Origin: Cephalotus follicularis
Taxonomy: Eukaryota > Streptophyta > Magnoliopsida > Oxalidales > Cephalotaceae
Reading direction: 5' to 3'
DNA: 64,000 nt
Assembly: GCA_001972305.1 (NCBI GenBank)
Contig: BDDD01000534.1
Location: 357,554-421,553 of the forward strand
Shown piece after piece: positions 9,715 to 21,510 of the stretch. Under the pieces are notes generated by a model, which was not told the origin of the DNA, searched no databases, and saw only the letters and a list, made by a program, of their open reading frames with translations. Each line of letters begins with the position of its first letter. The stretch's first letter is position 1. Made by a program: the position numbers and the translations under genes.

Positions 9715-12048
9715 AGTTTGTCGTTGTGTTTATTGACAACGTACTAGTATACTCAAAGAGTGAGGAAGAGGATGCTTGCCACCTGAGGTTGGCTTTGCAG
9801 ATTCTCCGAGAGCAGCAGATGTATGCCAAATTCAGTAAGTGTGAATTTTGGCTTGACCGTGTGATCTTTCTTGGTCACATTGTATCTAGAGAAGGTTTGG
9901 CGGTGGATCCGTCAAAGACAGAGGTGGTATGAGATTGGCCACAGCCGAAGAATGTGACGGAGGTGCACAGTTTTCTTGGCTTGGCGGGGTATTACAGGAG
10001 GTTTATCCATAACTTTTCAATGATAGCCGAGCCCTTGACTAGACTGACCCAGAAGAAGACCTTGTTTGTCTGGGATGAAGATTGTGAAGCTAGTTTCCGT
10101 GGACTGAAGGATCAGCTGGTTTTCGCTCCTATCATGGCATTACCCCGAGGGTAATGAGGGCTTTGCAGTCTATAGTGATGCATCAGGTAAGGGCTTGGGC
10201 TGCGTGCTGATGCAGCGAGGAAGAGTGATTGCTTATGCTTCCAGGAAGCTGAAGCCGTATGAAGAAAACTACCCGACTCATGACCTTGAACTTGCAGCTA
10301 TCATCTTCGCCCTTCAGAAGTGGAGACATTATCTTTATGGGACGCAGTTTGAGATCTTTACCGATCATAAGAGTTTGAGGTGCCTGTTTTGTCAAGACAC
10401 ACTGAACATGAGACACCGCAGGTGGGTAGAATTCTTTAATGATTATGATTGCAGTATTCAGTACCACCCGGGGAAAGCGAATGTAGTCGCTGATGCCTTG
10501 AGCCGCAACGCTATAGTCTCCAGTGCAATGGTGTCAAAATGGAAGATGTTATAAGACTTCCAAGAGTGGTCTCCGTTCAATCAGTCACCGGGGATTTTTG
10601 TGGCCGACATGCGGGTCCAACCAGTGTTACTGGATCACATCAGGGATGCACAACCACACGATCCAGAGTTTCAAGGAATTCGGGAGAACCTAGACTCAGA
10701 ATCCAATTTTCGAGTGCATGCTGATGGTATTCTGAGATATCGGGGACGTGTGTGTCTTCCGAATGAACCAGGATTGAAGAATGAGTTACTTCACGGGGCT
10801 CATAAATCTCTGTACAGTATTCATCCTGGTAGCACTAAAATATACCAAGATATGAAGAAGACTTACTGGTGTCCCGGCATGAAGCGTGAAATTGCCGAAT
10901 ATGTCACAAAGTGTTTGACTTGCCAGAGAGTCAAGGCCGAACACCAGAGACTGGCAGGGCAATTGCAGTCATTACCAGTGGCGGAATGGAAGTGGGAACA
11001 CATTACGATGGACTTTGTTTCTGGATTTCCACTGACTAGGCACCATCATAATTTTATGTGGGTTATTATTGATAGACTCACCAAATTCGCACACTTCTTG
11101 CCTACACATGTCACTGATTCCGGGAGCAAGTTGGCTCGATTATATGTGAAGGAGATTTTGAGACTACACGGTGTTCTGGTGAGCATCATTTGCGATAGGG
11201 ATTCGATCTTCACTTCCAACTTCTGGAAGAGATTTCAGACAGCCTTCGGAACGAGATTGAATCTGAGTACTGCTTTCCACCCACAAACAGACGGACACTC
11301 AGAGCGTACCATCCAAACCTTGGAGGATATGCTTCGGGCTTGTGTGATCGATTTTGCTGGAACCTGGGAAGACCATATCCCTCTGATAGAGTTTTCTTAT
11401 AATAACAGCTATCACGCGAGTATTGGTATGGCTCCATATGAGGCACTGTATGGGAGGAAGTGTAGGTCACCCATCTGTTGGGACGAGGTTGGTGAATGAC
11501 CATTGCTTGGGTCGGATTTGGTGGAGGAGACTTTGGAGAGAGTCCAGTTCATCAGAGAGAAGTTGCTAGCAGCATAGAGTCGGCAAAAGAGCTATGTCGA
11601 CCGTGTGAAGAGAAGGCCTTTAACCTTTATCGTTGGGGATTACGTTTTTTTGAAGGTATCTCCGTGAAAAGGGGTGCAAAGATTCGGGAAGAAGGGCAAA
11701 CTAGCGCCACGCTATGTTGGTCCTTTTGAGATTCTGGAGAGGGTTGGGGAGGTAGCTTATCAGCTAGCCTTTCCTCCTACCTTGTCGGGTATACATGATG
11801 TCTTCCATGTATCGATGCTACGAGGTTATATCCGAGATCCATCACATGTCCTGGATTATGACTCGGTTACGGTGAGGGATGATCTTTCCTGCGAGGAGTC
11901 ACCCGTGAGAATCTTGGATTGGTAGACACAAGTATTAAGGAACCGGACCATTCCGATGGTAAAGGTCCAGTGGCAATTTCATCGGCCGGATGAAGCAACT
12001 TGGGAACGTGAGGATGACATCCGAGAACGTTACCCGTTTTTGTTTTAG
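9715..12048 (+). pseudogene. Gypsy C pol: RT, RNase H, integrase, chromodomain-like end
   Basis: This is the polyprotein that copies and integrates the element. The order is: RT palm ([14 protein letters not shown], where the usual FIDD is FIDN), RT thumb ([11 protein letters not shown]), RNase H ([24 protein letters not shown]), integrase zinc finger (H-H-C-C, 10790-10930), and integrase core (MDF, CDRD and GHSE give D, D and E). A C-terminal segment follows (VRILDW to the end) that resembles the chromodomain tail of Tekay-type chromoviruses. It is broken by a stop at about 9930, a frameshift near 10155-10165 and stops near 10552, 11497, 11576 and 11930. Element B was inserted just before the palm motif. 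It cannot yield active enzyme. Confidence 0.92.
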
Positions 12049-12261
12049 TATTGTGTTAATTTTGAGGACGAAATTTCTTGAAGGAGGGGTGGATGTAACA
12101 CCCGGTATTTTCTTTATTGTAATATTTCGTTTTGAGATGTAATCTTATGCTTGAATTAATGAAAATGTTGGAGATTTTGGCCTCAAAGATGTTTCTAAAC
12201 CCTAAATATTGTTTTGGGGAAAGAAATGCGTATGTTAAACCAAAACGGCGCATTTTTGGGA

Positions 12262-12425
12262 CAATCGCATCGATGTCTTTGGAAAGACGTCGACGCCTAT
12301 GGGAACCAAGATGCACGTGAATGCATGTACATGCACGTCGATGTAGATGAAGACATCGACACCTTCTTATGAAAGAGGAAAAGACATCGACGTCTAAGGA
12401 AAGACGTCGATGCCTTTGAAAAGAA
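12262..12425. repeat. TCGA-core motif cluster 1 in gypsy C LTR
   Basis: About six motifs such as CATCGATGTCTTT, ACGTCGACGCC, AGACATCGACGTC and AGACGTCGATGCC. They resemble those in SIRE LTRs although the two element families belong to different superfamilies. Confidence 0.8.
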
Positions 12426-13156
12426 CATCTGTCATGTTATGCACTGACAGAATAACATGCAATGGGGAAACTTTTGAGACATCATCCAGGCATCTTGACA
12501 TGCACAATGCGATGTGTTGATCAGGCTGGTGTATTGCCAGGCATGCTCCAAAATGTGTTCCTCACCTGGTGCATGCAAAGGGATGTGCCATCTCTTCACC
12601 TGCAACCTACAGAAGAGAAATGGAAAGAGAGCCAAATCAGAGGGTGAAAGGGGTGAGCACGGGTGTGTGTGGGTACCTGTGAAGCAAGAGGGAAGGGGAG
12701 GATTTCTGCCAGCATAAAACACCTCTTCCTTCCCCTCCTTCTCAGGTAAACACAGTGAGGAAAGAGACAGAACAGAGAAACAGAGAGAGAAGATAGAACC
12801 ACCATTGTTGGGCACTTGGAGCTCCTGGGATTGCAACATGGGCGAGTTGGAGCTACTGTGAGCAACCCTTGGAACGCAAAGAGGTGGACTTTCCAGTTCC
12901 TAACTTGGAACAACAAGGTAGGGGAAAGTGATGATTCTTATACATGCATTTTGAGTTTTAAGATAATGAATGCCATTGGTGAATTGCATGCTAATGGATG
13001 AATTGTAATCTCTGGACTTGTTGTGATGACTACTGTGATATACGGAGTGAACATGCATGTGCAAATTACATGAATATTCGAACTGGTTTGTGTAACGGGT
13101 GATTTGGGTAATGACCTGGTGTATTAAAACTATGGAAATGACGTTCTGGACTGAAT

Positions 13157-13590
13157 AGGCGTCGATGTCTACCTAAAGACATCGATGTCTTCTTGTATGA
13201 ATGCGAAAGACATCGATGTTTGAGTAAAAACATCGACGCCTTTTCTGGGTATTTGCAGAACAGTAGTGTTTACTGTAGATGGTGAATTGCCCACTTGTGG
13301 TTGCATGTTTATTCACGGATTGATGTTCTGGTTACATATCATGATAACCAGTAGCATGTCTTATGCCTTGAGAGGGTGGGTTTTGCTTATATGAGGGTTT
13401 AGGGGCCGGATTCTTCCCCCTAGAATCAAGATTCGCGAACTGATACCTCCTGGTATCGTAAAGACATCAACGTCTTTGGAAAAGCATCGACATCTTTGGT
13501 CCAAAAATGCCTGGGAATAACTGCACGAAATGTTGGTGCCTTAAGGTAAAGACGTCGACGCCCTGGGAATAAGCATCGACGCTTATTCCC
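13157..13590. repeat. TCGA-core motif cluster 2 in gypsy C LTR
   Basis: About eight motifs, including AGACATCGATGTCTT (close to a perfect palindrome), AAACATCGACGCCTTT, AGACGTCGACGCC and AAGCATCGACGCTTA. Confidence 0.8.
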
Positions 13591-14267
13591 CTGTTTGGAA
13601 AAATTTCACTCGAATGGCACCCGTTAGACCCGAAACGACTCTAGAAACGATCCTAGATGCATTCTGAGCATATGTTTGCATTATTACTGAACTTTAAATT
13701 GCATTATGGTTGATTTCTAAAAGGTGTTAACCATTTTGAAAAGCTTGCATGATTATTATAATCATTATTGTACGAAAATGTATAATTGCCAATATAGGAA
13801 TATATATTTTCAAAATGACTGGGGAAAGTATTTTCCAAAGACGGTGAAATGTTTAAAGGATTGGTTACACAATCAAAATGTATTGTTTTAAGTTTATAAC
13901 TTATCATAACCTGAGGACGGAAAATATATTTCAAATGAATATATTTGATCAAGTAATTATATTTTATTGCTTGACTTGTACTGTACGAGGTTTGTGCTTG
14001 TTGATTATTAGCCACTGTGCTAATAACCTGTTGATCGTTTGGCCTGGTCGTAGTGGAACCAGTTAAAATGAACTTATGTTAATTTCGTTTTATAACATTT
14101 GGATTATGTTTTATGTTTAAGGTTTCCGATATGATTAGTTTTTATATGCTTTGGTTAAGTTTTAAACCATCACGTTTTTAATAAAGATGAATTATCAAAT
14201 TTTGATATGTTATGTTTAGTTTTGGTATTATGCACTGTGGCGACTCCCACATCTCGGGGGTGTTACA

Positions 14268-14810
14268 TGTACTGTGAACATGCATATACTTTATACATGT
14301 GTACACTGCGATATATATATACTGTACTGCATCATAATGCATTCATTCATGATACTCATTATCATATACCTCGAACTGCATTTATGAGTTTATTCACTTA
14401 GCCGAGTTAGGACAAAGGCAAACCCCTACTGTAACAGATTGATGGAGTGGGATATGATATGGAGCACGCAAGGAGACTTAAGGAGAAGACTGAGTTGTTT
14501 CTCTTATTTTATGTACTGGATCAAATGAACAATGACTATGTTAATTGGATTATTGTAATGTGGTTTATTTCATCTTGTACTGTTTTATCACGCTCCGTTA
14601 TGGGCAATCGACTATGACGTTGGGTTTATATAAACTTGTGGGGTATCACGTAGTATGGGATGCGTGATACATATTTAAATTCAGCTTATTTCATGTTATT
14701 GCTTCCACTATTGAAGGTTTTGTTTATACGAATTATCGCATAAGATGAATTATGTTGTGTTGATTGCCTTACTGCTTTATTGATGTCCTCTGGGAAAACG
14801 GGGTGTGACA
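14268..14810 (+). repeat. LTR end D (fragment)
   Basis: It ends AAACGGGGTGTGACA at 14810, a typical gypsy LTR terminus, and then sequence abruptly changes to the LTR of element E (matching 21393 onward). The left part was displaced by insertion of C and lies outside the window. No coding sequence. The expected 5-bp duplication is GGGAG (14811-14815). Confidence 0.65.
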
Positions 14811-16613
14811 GGGAGACCACCACACAAGCAAATGCCCGGGGAGACAACCACACCAGAAATGCCTGGGGAGACAACCACACCAGCAATGCCCATGCACAAG
14901 GAAACGACAACGTTTAACATAAACAATGCCTGGGATCAACACAAGGGCTCGGGAACAAACGCCAAGCATGGGACAACTACTGGAGGTCCCACCAACACTC
15001 AACCTACACTAAGGAGATGAAATCTTACCCCGGCCCAGTATCCATGGGATCCACCAGGTCTCACCCGACAAAACATCTTCAGGGATCGAGGTCGTCCAAG
15101 GTCAAGAGGACGGGCAAAACTAAGGAAAACCCCTTACTCTCACACTTCCATAGCTGAAACCACCTCAGCAAGCACAATAACAACTCCGTTGAAGATCCAT
15201 CAACATGATCATGGGCTACAGGACTGTACAAATCCCTCATATACGCATATAGATACCCACTTCCAGAGCACCGCATGAACATCGGTAGAAGGGCTACGCG
15301 AGCACTCCTTCCCCGGCGATCACACGTTTGGCTCACCTCACTACATGAACATCGATCGAGGGGCTACGCAAGCCCACCCCCGTCGGCAATCATGAGCTCA
15401 GCACTATACCATATGAACATCGATCGAGGAGCTACCTCGTCAACAATCACGTATCGTTAGTTTCATCCAAGGGTCCACGAATCACCGCTCAGCCACTACC
15501 GAGGAGACACTTCAACTGGTAAATGCTCAAGAAGATGCTTGACATGCACTGCTCACGAAGACACGCCCGACGTGGACTACTCCGCAAGGAAAGCTTGACA
15601 TGCACTGCTCAGCAGGGCATGTACATCAAACTGACTCCTCTGCCAGGACGCACATCGCACTAACTCCCTAACAGGAACACGCATCTTACATGGACATAAC
15701 AGTTGTATTCGTCACATAAGATATGAGGAACATCGTCTACCCAGAATCTAAATGCTAAAATACAAACTCACAAAACTCCTCCAACACACAATGGTTAAGT
15801 TAGTATAACCATAAACTGAACCACAGTGAAACGTCATATGCCTGGGTCTCTCATGACCATGTCCTGCAATGCTTACCAGTTCCTTGGAACCCCGAATCCA
15901 CCATACCACTGGATTCTTCATATTCACAGAACTCGAACAACCCACCTAGAGCATTGGATCTACCAGCGGATCCACGTTTCGCCATCGCAGATGTCAAACA
16001 CACCAGGGATACCAACTCACTGCTAAGTGTACTGAGGAACTCTGAATCTACCATACCGCACTTGGGTAAGGACATCAAAGACCAGTGGGAATCACCTTCA
16101 ACCACGTTTGACTACAGAAGAAATGGAGAAGCAGAGAAACAAGACTTGTAGAGTAAATGCTTGGTCACGCCAGAAGTAAGGATCCAACAAAAGGGAAGCT
16201 TGAACCTCACAGGGAGTACTCACGACTCACCCATACAGAGTTCACACCGCGCCTTCCCTTTCTTCCTTCTTCTTCTTACCTACCTCTCACTAACTTCTTC
16301 CTCTTCCTACTTCTCACTAACTTCTTCTTTTCTCCCTTTTTTTTTCCTTTTGCCCAAGGTGCCACATTATATCACTTCACACACTTTCCCTGACACACAT
16401 CTTTTCACATTGGAAATCGTTAGCTTCTCTTGTAAGCTTCACATATGGGCTTAGTCAAAATAAATGACTCTTCCCAGAAACGCCACTTTTGGGCCTTAAT
16501 ATAGCACAAGAGAGGGCTTCCAAATGGATCAAGGAAAATAATAAAACCCAAACCAGGCCTTAACCAGCAGATGACAAAAAAACTCCTCCGCAAAACCGTA
16601 CCTGGGTATTACA
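14811..16613 (-). repeat. 3' LTR of element E, partial
   Basis: It matches about 21393-23222 along its whole length and starts TGTAATACCCAGG on the minus strand at 16613. It contains GAACATCGATCGAGG modules (15275-15460), a pyrimidine-rich tract (16240-16345) and the start of a minisatellite at 14811-14895. The remainder is off the window, beyond D. Confidence 0.88.
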
Positions 16614-18754
16614 ATCCCCCTCCCCTTTAAGAATTTTGTCCCCAAAATTCGGTCGCCTGCCATGACAGAAACCGAGGAGAGACCACGCTACCCGGTAAGA
16701 CCTTCACAATGCCTGACGAACCCATCCAAGGTCCAGAGATGCTATCCAACATAAGTCAGAGGTCAACCCATCCGAAGAAAACAGCTCAGCAAGATATTCA
16801 TCTTCAGAGGAAATAAGGCTGCTCAGGAAAATCACAGTATCAGAGGATCAGAGGATGCTTAAGACTACGGGAACCACTTCGGCAATAGATGAGCTTCTTT
16901 GCAGTCATAACCACAGCAATCCTCCGTAAAATACTTATACCAGAAAATAAGATACAACCTGTTGGAACAACCATCAACACTTATAAAAGAGCTGTGCCAA
17001 AAGTCCATAGACCATAGGAGTTCAGCTAGAAAATTCATCACAAACATATATGAACAGATACTACTGCCCGACCGGAATAACCATCGATCATAATATATGT
17101 TGTGCCAACATCACGTCAGCAAGATAACAAGATAAGTTGGAAACACGTCGGCCGTGTCTTGAGATCCTTAACCATGATAGAGCCACATCCGCAATACCTG
17201 CAAAATAACACATCAAACCAAACCTTGGCCCTTTGGCCCATTCGAGCACCTGCCACTGAAAATCTATTACCTCATCTCAAACGGCGTGGACAGCGGACTG
17301 GAGGAAAAATCATGGCTATAGGGTGTGTACCAGTCCCTACTCATGTCAACACATGGATACCATGACTCGGTCTCCAACAGAGGTTCTTTGGCTCGCAAGC
17401 ACGATCCTTCCCCCTGAGGACTCATGACCGCTTCACTGGGGTTCCCGGCTGATCAGGCACGGCCCTCCCCCTAAGAGTTAAAGCAGATCACCAGCGTTAA
17501 TGAAGGGCCAGCACCACAGTGCCCGTAACCCCCACATCAGCATAATGTAGGAGAACATCGATCGAGGGGCCCTCGTATCACTGCCGGAGCTCCTCCCTCG
17601 TCGGCAATCACCTAGCTCCACTAGCAACTTCCATTAGAGGTCCTCGGCTCGCAAGCATGACTCATCCCCGAGGGGCAATGCACAAACAATGAACATCGAC
17701 TAAGGGGCCTACAGGCAACACCCTCGTCGGCAATCATGACGAGGACATCGACTGGGAGGTCAGCGCATCACCGCTCAACCCCTCCCTGGTCAGCAACCCC
17801 ATGTCTGAGAACTCAACATGGTCTGACCAAAGAAGTTAGTGGATTTCCCTGCTGCTCCCACACATCATTCCATCATAGACCAATGAAATGAGCATATCCG
17901 GGTATGGAACCCAGGCACAGTTCGCACCCAACAACTCATCATAGACAATGGGACTGCTGAATGGAGAGGGGATCGAATGCACACTCCTCCTCGTCCATGA
18001 GAGCCTCGCATATCCAGATCCATCAGCATCCAGCATCCACAACCATAGCATGAACATCGATCGAAGGGCTACGCAAGCACACCCTCGTCGACAATCATGC
18101 ACATAGCATCGTTAAAATCGAGAGAAGGGCTACACAAGCACTCCTTCACCGGCAATCCCTTGCAAGAGCAGCATCGTGAACATCGAGAGAAGGGCTATTC
18201 CAGCCCACCTTCACCGGCAATCACATGCAACGGCAACCCACAAGGTCTTTTGGCAAGAGTAGCGGATCCTGCGTGTCTGCACTCAACGCAAATATTCGTT
18301 ATAGACCGACGAAAGGTGCAGATCTAAGTATGGAACCCAGGGGCAGTACCACTTAACAATCACATCATAGACCAATGGACTGTTAGATGGCCATCGGATC
18401 GAACGCAAACTCATCCTCACCCAGGGGGCGCAAACTTCCACATAGCATAGAACCTGTCACCCCACATTCTCAACACATGCGTTAGTTTTTAGAGAACAAG
18501 TGATAGAAATAAGAAAATCACATAAGGAAAAGGAGTTTTTCCACTCACTGATCCTCTGCAACCACTACCTCTTTCCAGATTCTCATATTACCAGATTCTT
18601 GAAGCTCTGGATTACTTGTCAGGCCCAAGTCCAGTGACAAAACCAATTGATGTCCTCCAGATATACCATCTACCATACCAGAAATCAGAGAATCCCAACC
18701 TCAGTGTTGTCACATACTCCTCGTACTCAGACGAATCACCAACCTCCCATCTTT
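16614..18754 (-). other. Non-coding internal region of element E
   Basis: No ORF here resembles a known protein. From about 17545 to 18230 there are at least five degenerate copies of a module beginning GAACATCGA(T/C)CGAGGGGC and ending (C/G)TCGGCAATCA, about 50-90 bases long. The same module occurs in the LTRs of this element (15342 and 21953, for example). Confidence 0.65.
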
Positions 18755-18771
18755 AAAGTTCCTTCCAACCT

Positions 18772-19410
18772 GTAGGTTTGATTTCCCTTGAACTTAAGTA
18801 TTTTGAGAGAATGATTTCTGCAACTGCCTTCAGTTCTACTCGGGAAAGATAGGGTCTCTTTTTCACATCATGCGAAAAGCGAACTTTCCCCCTTTTTTCT
18901 CCAGATTTGGTCCATTCCTTAATGACATCAGGATGATTCCAAAGCTCTTCCATGTCTTCAGGAGAGGCTCTGGAGTCCCAATATGTATAAGCAACACCTG
19001 TATCTGTCAAAGCAGGTGCAGCAGAGCCAGCAGCATCTGTCAAAGCAGGTGCAGCAGAACCAGCGGCTTCATTCAGTGAAGGACCACCATCAAGATGTTT
19101 TCTGGATGGAAGACTTTCTTTGACAGATGAATATCGTTTCCAATATGACAAAGTTGATTTGTGAGTTGCCTTTTTAGTACCACCTTTAAATGCCCTAACT
19201 ACAAATTCCTCAGTTCTTTCTATTTGCTCAAAGTTAGATAACCATTTAAGGTAAGCAGCTCCAAAATACATATTTACAAAAGGCCTGTACAACAGGTCAG
19301 GATTCCCTTCCACTTCATATGACCGATAACCTAATTCACTGAACAGCCACTCTGCCATTTTTTGTAATACTTGCATGATCCCCATAGTGGTCCCCTTACT
19401 TTTTCGCTTG
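18772..19410 (-). pseudogene. Lysozyme-like (SLT transglycosylase-type) plant gene fragment, intronless
   Basis: The minus strand reads open for about 210 codons. The start resembles the SLT/lysozyme-like fold: GIMQV, then AEWLFSELGY, then RPFVNMYFGAAYLKWL, matching the usual GxMQV...NI..GAxYL pattern of lytic transglycosylases. Plants carry such a protein, and its role is not settled. After it come KGGTKKATHKS, a short Ala-rich repeat (GSAAPALTD twice) and a basic C-terminal part. There are no introns in the fragment, as expected for a copy made from mRNA. The frame runs on into the target duplication, where it meets a stop (18753-18755), so the native C terminus is missing, as is the N terminus. 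The open frame extends to an ATG at 19451 but the last ten or so codons may come from the LINE part. It is probably not functional. Confidence 0.68.
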
Positions 19411-19894
19411 GTGAAACAGGATGTCTGTGGGAAGCTGGCATCAGGCAACATCTATCCCAGTTGTGAACGTTACCATAGCCTATGTGTTAATTGGGGTGTC
19501 CCGTTCGTTGAGGTTAACTAATTCTGGTACAAAGGTGGAGGGTTGCTTGTTGCCTCAGTGCGCAACGCATTGGTTCCTTGGGCTGATGACATGGGTGGAA
19601 GATGGGCAATTGATGGCAGATGCGTCTGGGTGCTAAGTGTGCTAATGCTGGGCTGCTGGCGTGAGTTTGGTGGTCAGGGGTGGGCTAAGGCCCATGCGTG
19701 TAGCTCCTGCCCTTGAGTGGACACATACCCTAGTTTAGGGCCTTTTGCATTTTTTGTTATGGTTTGGGGTTGTAATACTCATGTTTTTTAAGGTTTAGGT
19801 TGTGAGCATTTGGCATGTCCTTTTTGTAAACATGCTAATGCCTTTGTAACATCTTTTGTTGATATATTTTTACCAAATTGTTCCAAAAAAAAAA
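19411..19894 (+). other. LINE-like 3' tail with poly(A)
   Basis: Non-coding G/T-rich sequence ending TTGTTGATATATTTTTACC..., then about 13 A residues. It resembles plant L1-type LINE 3' ends in form only; I do not recognise the family. The border with the antisense gene fragment is placed near 19405 with an uncertainty of about 15 bases. Confidence 0.55.
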
Positions 19895-19911
19895 AAAGTT
19901 CCTTCCAACCT

Positions 19912-19967
19912 CAAAGAATTTTAGAACCTCGCGGATCACTAAACCGGTCTCTCTAATACAAAAATTT
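19912..19967 (-). promoter_or_regulatory. Leader and degenerate primer-binding site of element E
   Basis: On the minus strand, next to the LTR end, TTTTTGTATTAGAGAGACC is read, where related elements have TGGTATCAGAGA. It appears to be a decayed initiator tRNA-Met primer site. Confidence 0.5.
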
Positions 19968-20489
19968 TGTAGCGACCCGCTCCCGAAACCCGAGCCGTTA
20001 CAGAAAACTGGGATGACTTTAACCATAACCCATGGCACATACTAGTCATATAAACTTTTCCTTCTCTCACCTTCTCCTTCATATTTTTTTTCCAAGCACA
20101 GCATGAGAGAGCAGAGGACTGGGTGTCCACCTGCGCCTCGGCTACCCACTGCAGCAGATTGGCGCCATGCGCCAAGGTCTTGCCTATCCTCTTCCTCCAC
20201 TGCAGAGGACCAGACCTACAATAACTTGGACATAGCATTCATGCATTCACCCATACAAGATAAAAGAAAGAGAAGAACGAGACAGTCATTTTTACAGTGC
20301 TTCGGCACAGAATATGCCTACGTCCACTTCCTCAATCATCCATGAGGTTCCACTAGTATGAAGTTCATTACATACATGGTTACATAGCTTAGCAAATACA
20401 AAGAATGAAAGGATAACCACACCGGCCATACATGGCAGAGAAGCCACACCAAACTTCATTCATTCAAGGGAGCCATGCCAAACCAGAAG

Positions 20490-20770
20490 CCAGTCCTCAA
20501 CAAAACCCGAGGAGAGCACCCCAAGGATGTATTATGAAAAGGAGCAGGGGACTTCAACGAGAGGAGAGCCTCAACTTACCGTTTCATTAAATCCTCAACG
20601 TTGTCTTCCAAAACACCAACACGCACCGTATGACTTAAACCCGAGGAGAGCAACCACGAGCTCTACACGTGATCACTTAACACTGTCTTCCAAGACACCA
20701 ACACGCACCGTATCACTTAGACCCGAGGAGAGCACCCTCGTGTTCTACACATGATCACTTAACACCTTGG
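20490..20770. repeat. Tandem repeat, about 75-bp unit
   Basis: The series AAACCCGAGGAGAGCA...CCAACACGCACCGTAT occurs about three times with small changes, within the LTR of element E. Confidence 0.7.
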
Positions 20771-20865
20771 TATATGGTCAGGGGAGACACATCGCCAAAG
20801 GAACCATAACACTAGTCCACAATGCCAGGGGAACCACAACGGTAGACCACAACAACAGATCACAA

Positions 20866-21075
20866 GTACTGCAAGGTACCGGACCATAAGCCAAACCATA
20901 ACCTCTGCAAGGTACCGGACAACAAGCTAGGCCACAAGCTTTGCCTGCCCAGACAGTAAGCTAGACCACAAGCACTGCCTGCCCAAACGACAAGCCAGAT
21001 CACAAGCATTGCCTGCACAGTCAACAAGCCAGACCACAAGCACTGTCTGCCCAGTCAACAAGCACTGGCTGCCCA
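20866..21075. repeat. Tandem repeat, about 35-40-bp unit
   Basis: Units of the form CAAGC(CA)GACCACAAGC-xCTGCCTGCCCA recur five or six times with point changes. Confidence 0.7.
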
Positions 21076-21386
21076 AGAACTCGGCACTTCAAGAGTACGC
21101 ACCCCTGCGACGTAGTTCATCAAGTTTGGCATGTCTATCTTCAGGCATCATCTACAACTTCAAGATGTAGAATGCCACAACAATTCCACCACCTTCCCAT
21201 AGAGAAGCCATTCACACTTGCCCACTACAGAGTACCAGACCATGCACGGAACAACAGCCCTTCCACAGATATCAACCATCCATAGATGCCAACCCACTCC
21301 CAGCACCAGACCAGGTAGCTCGAGGACATTCACGCCCAAGAAGGCATCTTTAACAAAACACCAGAGAAGCCACTTCGCTCAGTCAA

Positions 21387-21510
21387 CGCCTGAGGAGACC
21401 ACCACACAAGCAATACCCAGGGAGACTACCACCCAAGCTAATGCCCGGGGAGACAACCACACCAGAAATGCCTGGGGAGACAACCACACCAGCAATGCCC
21501 GTGCACAAGG
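21387..21510. repeat. Minisatellite, about 29-bp unit
   Basis: Units GGGGAGACAACCACACCAG-xAATGCC occur about four times. The same array starts at 14811 in the other LTR, where D cuts it. Confidence 0.75.

Larger units (their letters stand above)
9715..14267 (+). mobile_element. Gypsy element C (chromovirus type), 3' half
   Basis: It consists of pol from the RT catalytic box to the chromodomain-like end, then a polypurine tract (AAGGAGGGGTGGA, 12081-12093) and a complete 3' LTR. The 5' half lies beyond element B, left of the window. C itself lies inside LTR D; the expected target duplication is TGTAC (14268-14272). Confidence 0.9.
12094..14267 (+). repeat. 3' LTR of gypsy C (2174 bp)
   Basis: It begins TGTAACACCCGG straight after the polypurine tract and ends GGGGGTGTTACA. 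The borders come from the tract on one side and the TG...CA rule on the other; the 5' LTR is outside the window. It holds two TCGA-motif clusters (12262-12425 and 13157-13590). ORFs seen between 12430 and 12920 are not similar to any protein I recognise and are treated as LTR sequence. Confidence 0.85.
18755..19911 (+). mobile_element. Poly(A)-tailed retro-insertion with 14-17 bp target duplication
   Basis: AAAGTTCCTTCCAACCT occurs at 18755-18771 and again at 19895-19911; the leading A residues are ambiguous with the tail. Between the copies, the plus strand ends in a run of A (19885-19897). A target duplication of this length plus a terminal poly(A) is the mark of LINE-type target-primed reverse transcription. 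The right half (about 19411-19884) looks like a LINE 3' untranslated region. The left half is a host gene fragment in antisense orientation. It interrupts the internal region of element E. Confidence 0.82.

Noticed and set aside
12432..12916. 135-aa and 106-aa minus-strand ORFs in the gypsy C LTR
   Set aside because: They overlap each other in different frames, show no family similarity and lie wholly inside the LTR.
16157..16454. Phe/Leu/Ser-rich ORFs that look like membrane proteins
   Set aside because: They are readings of the pyrimidine-rich tract in the LTR of E, repeated at 22754-23002.
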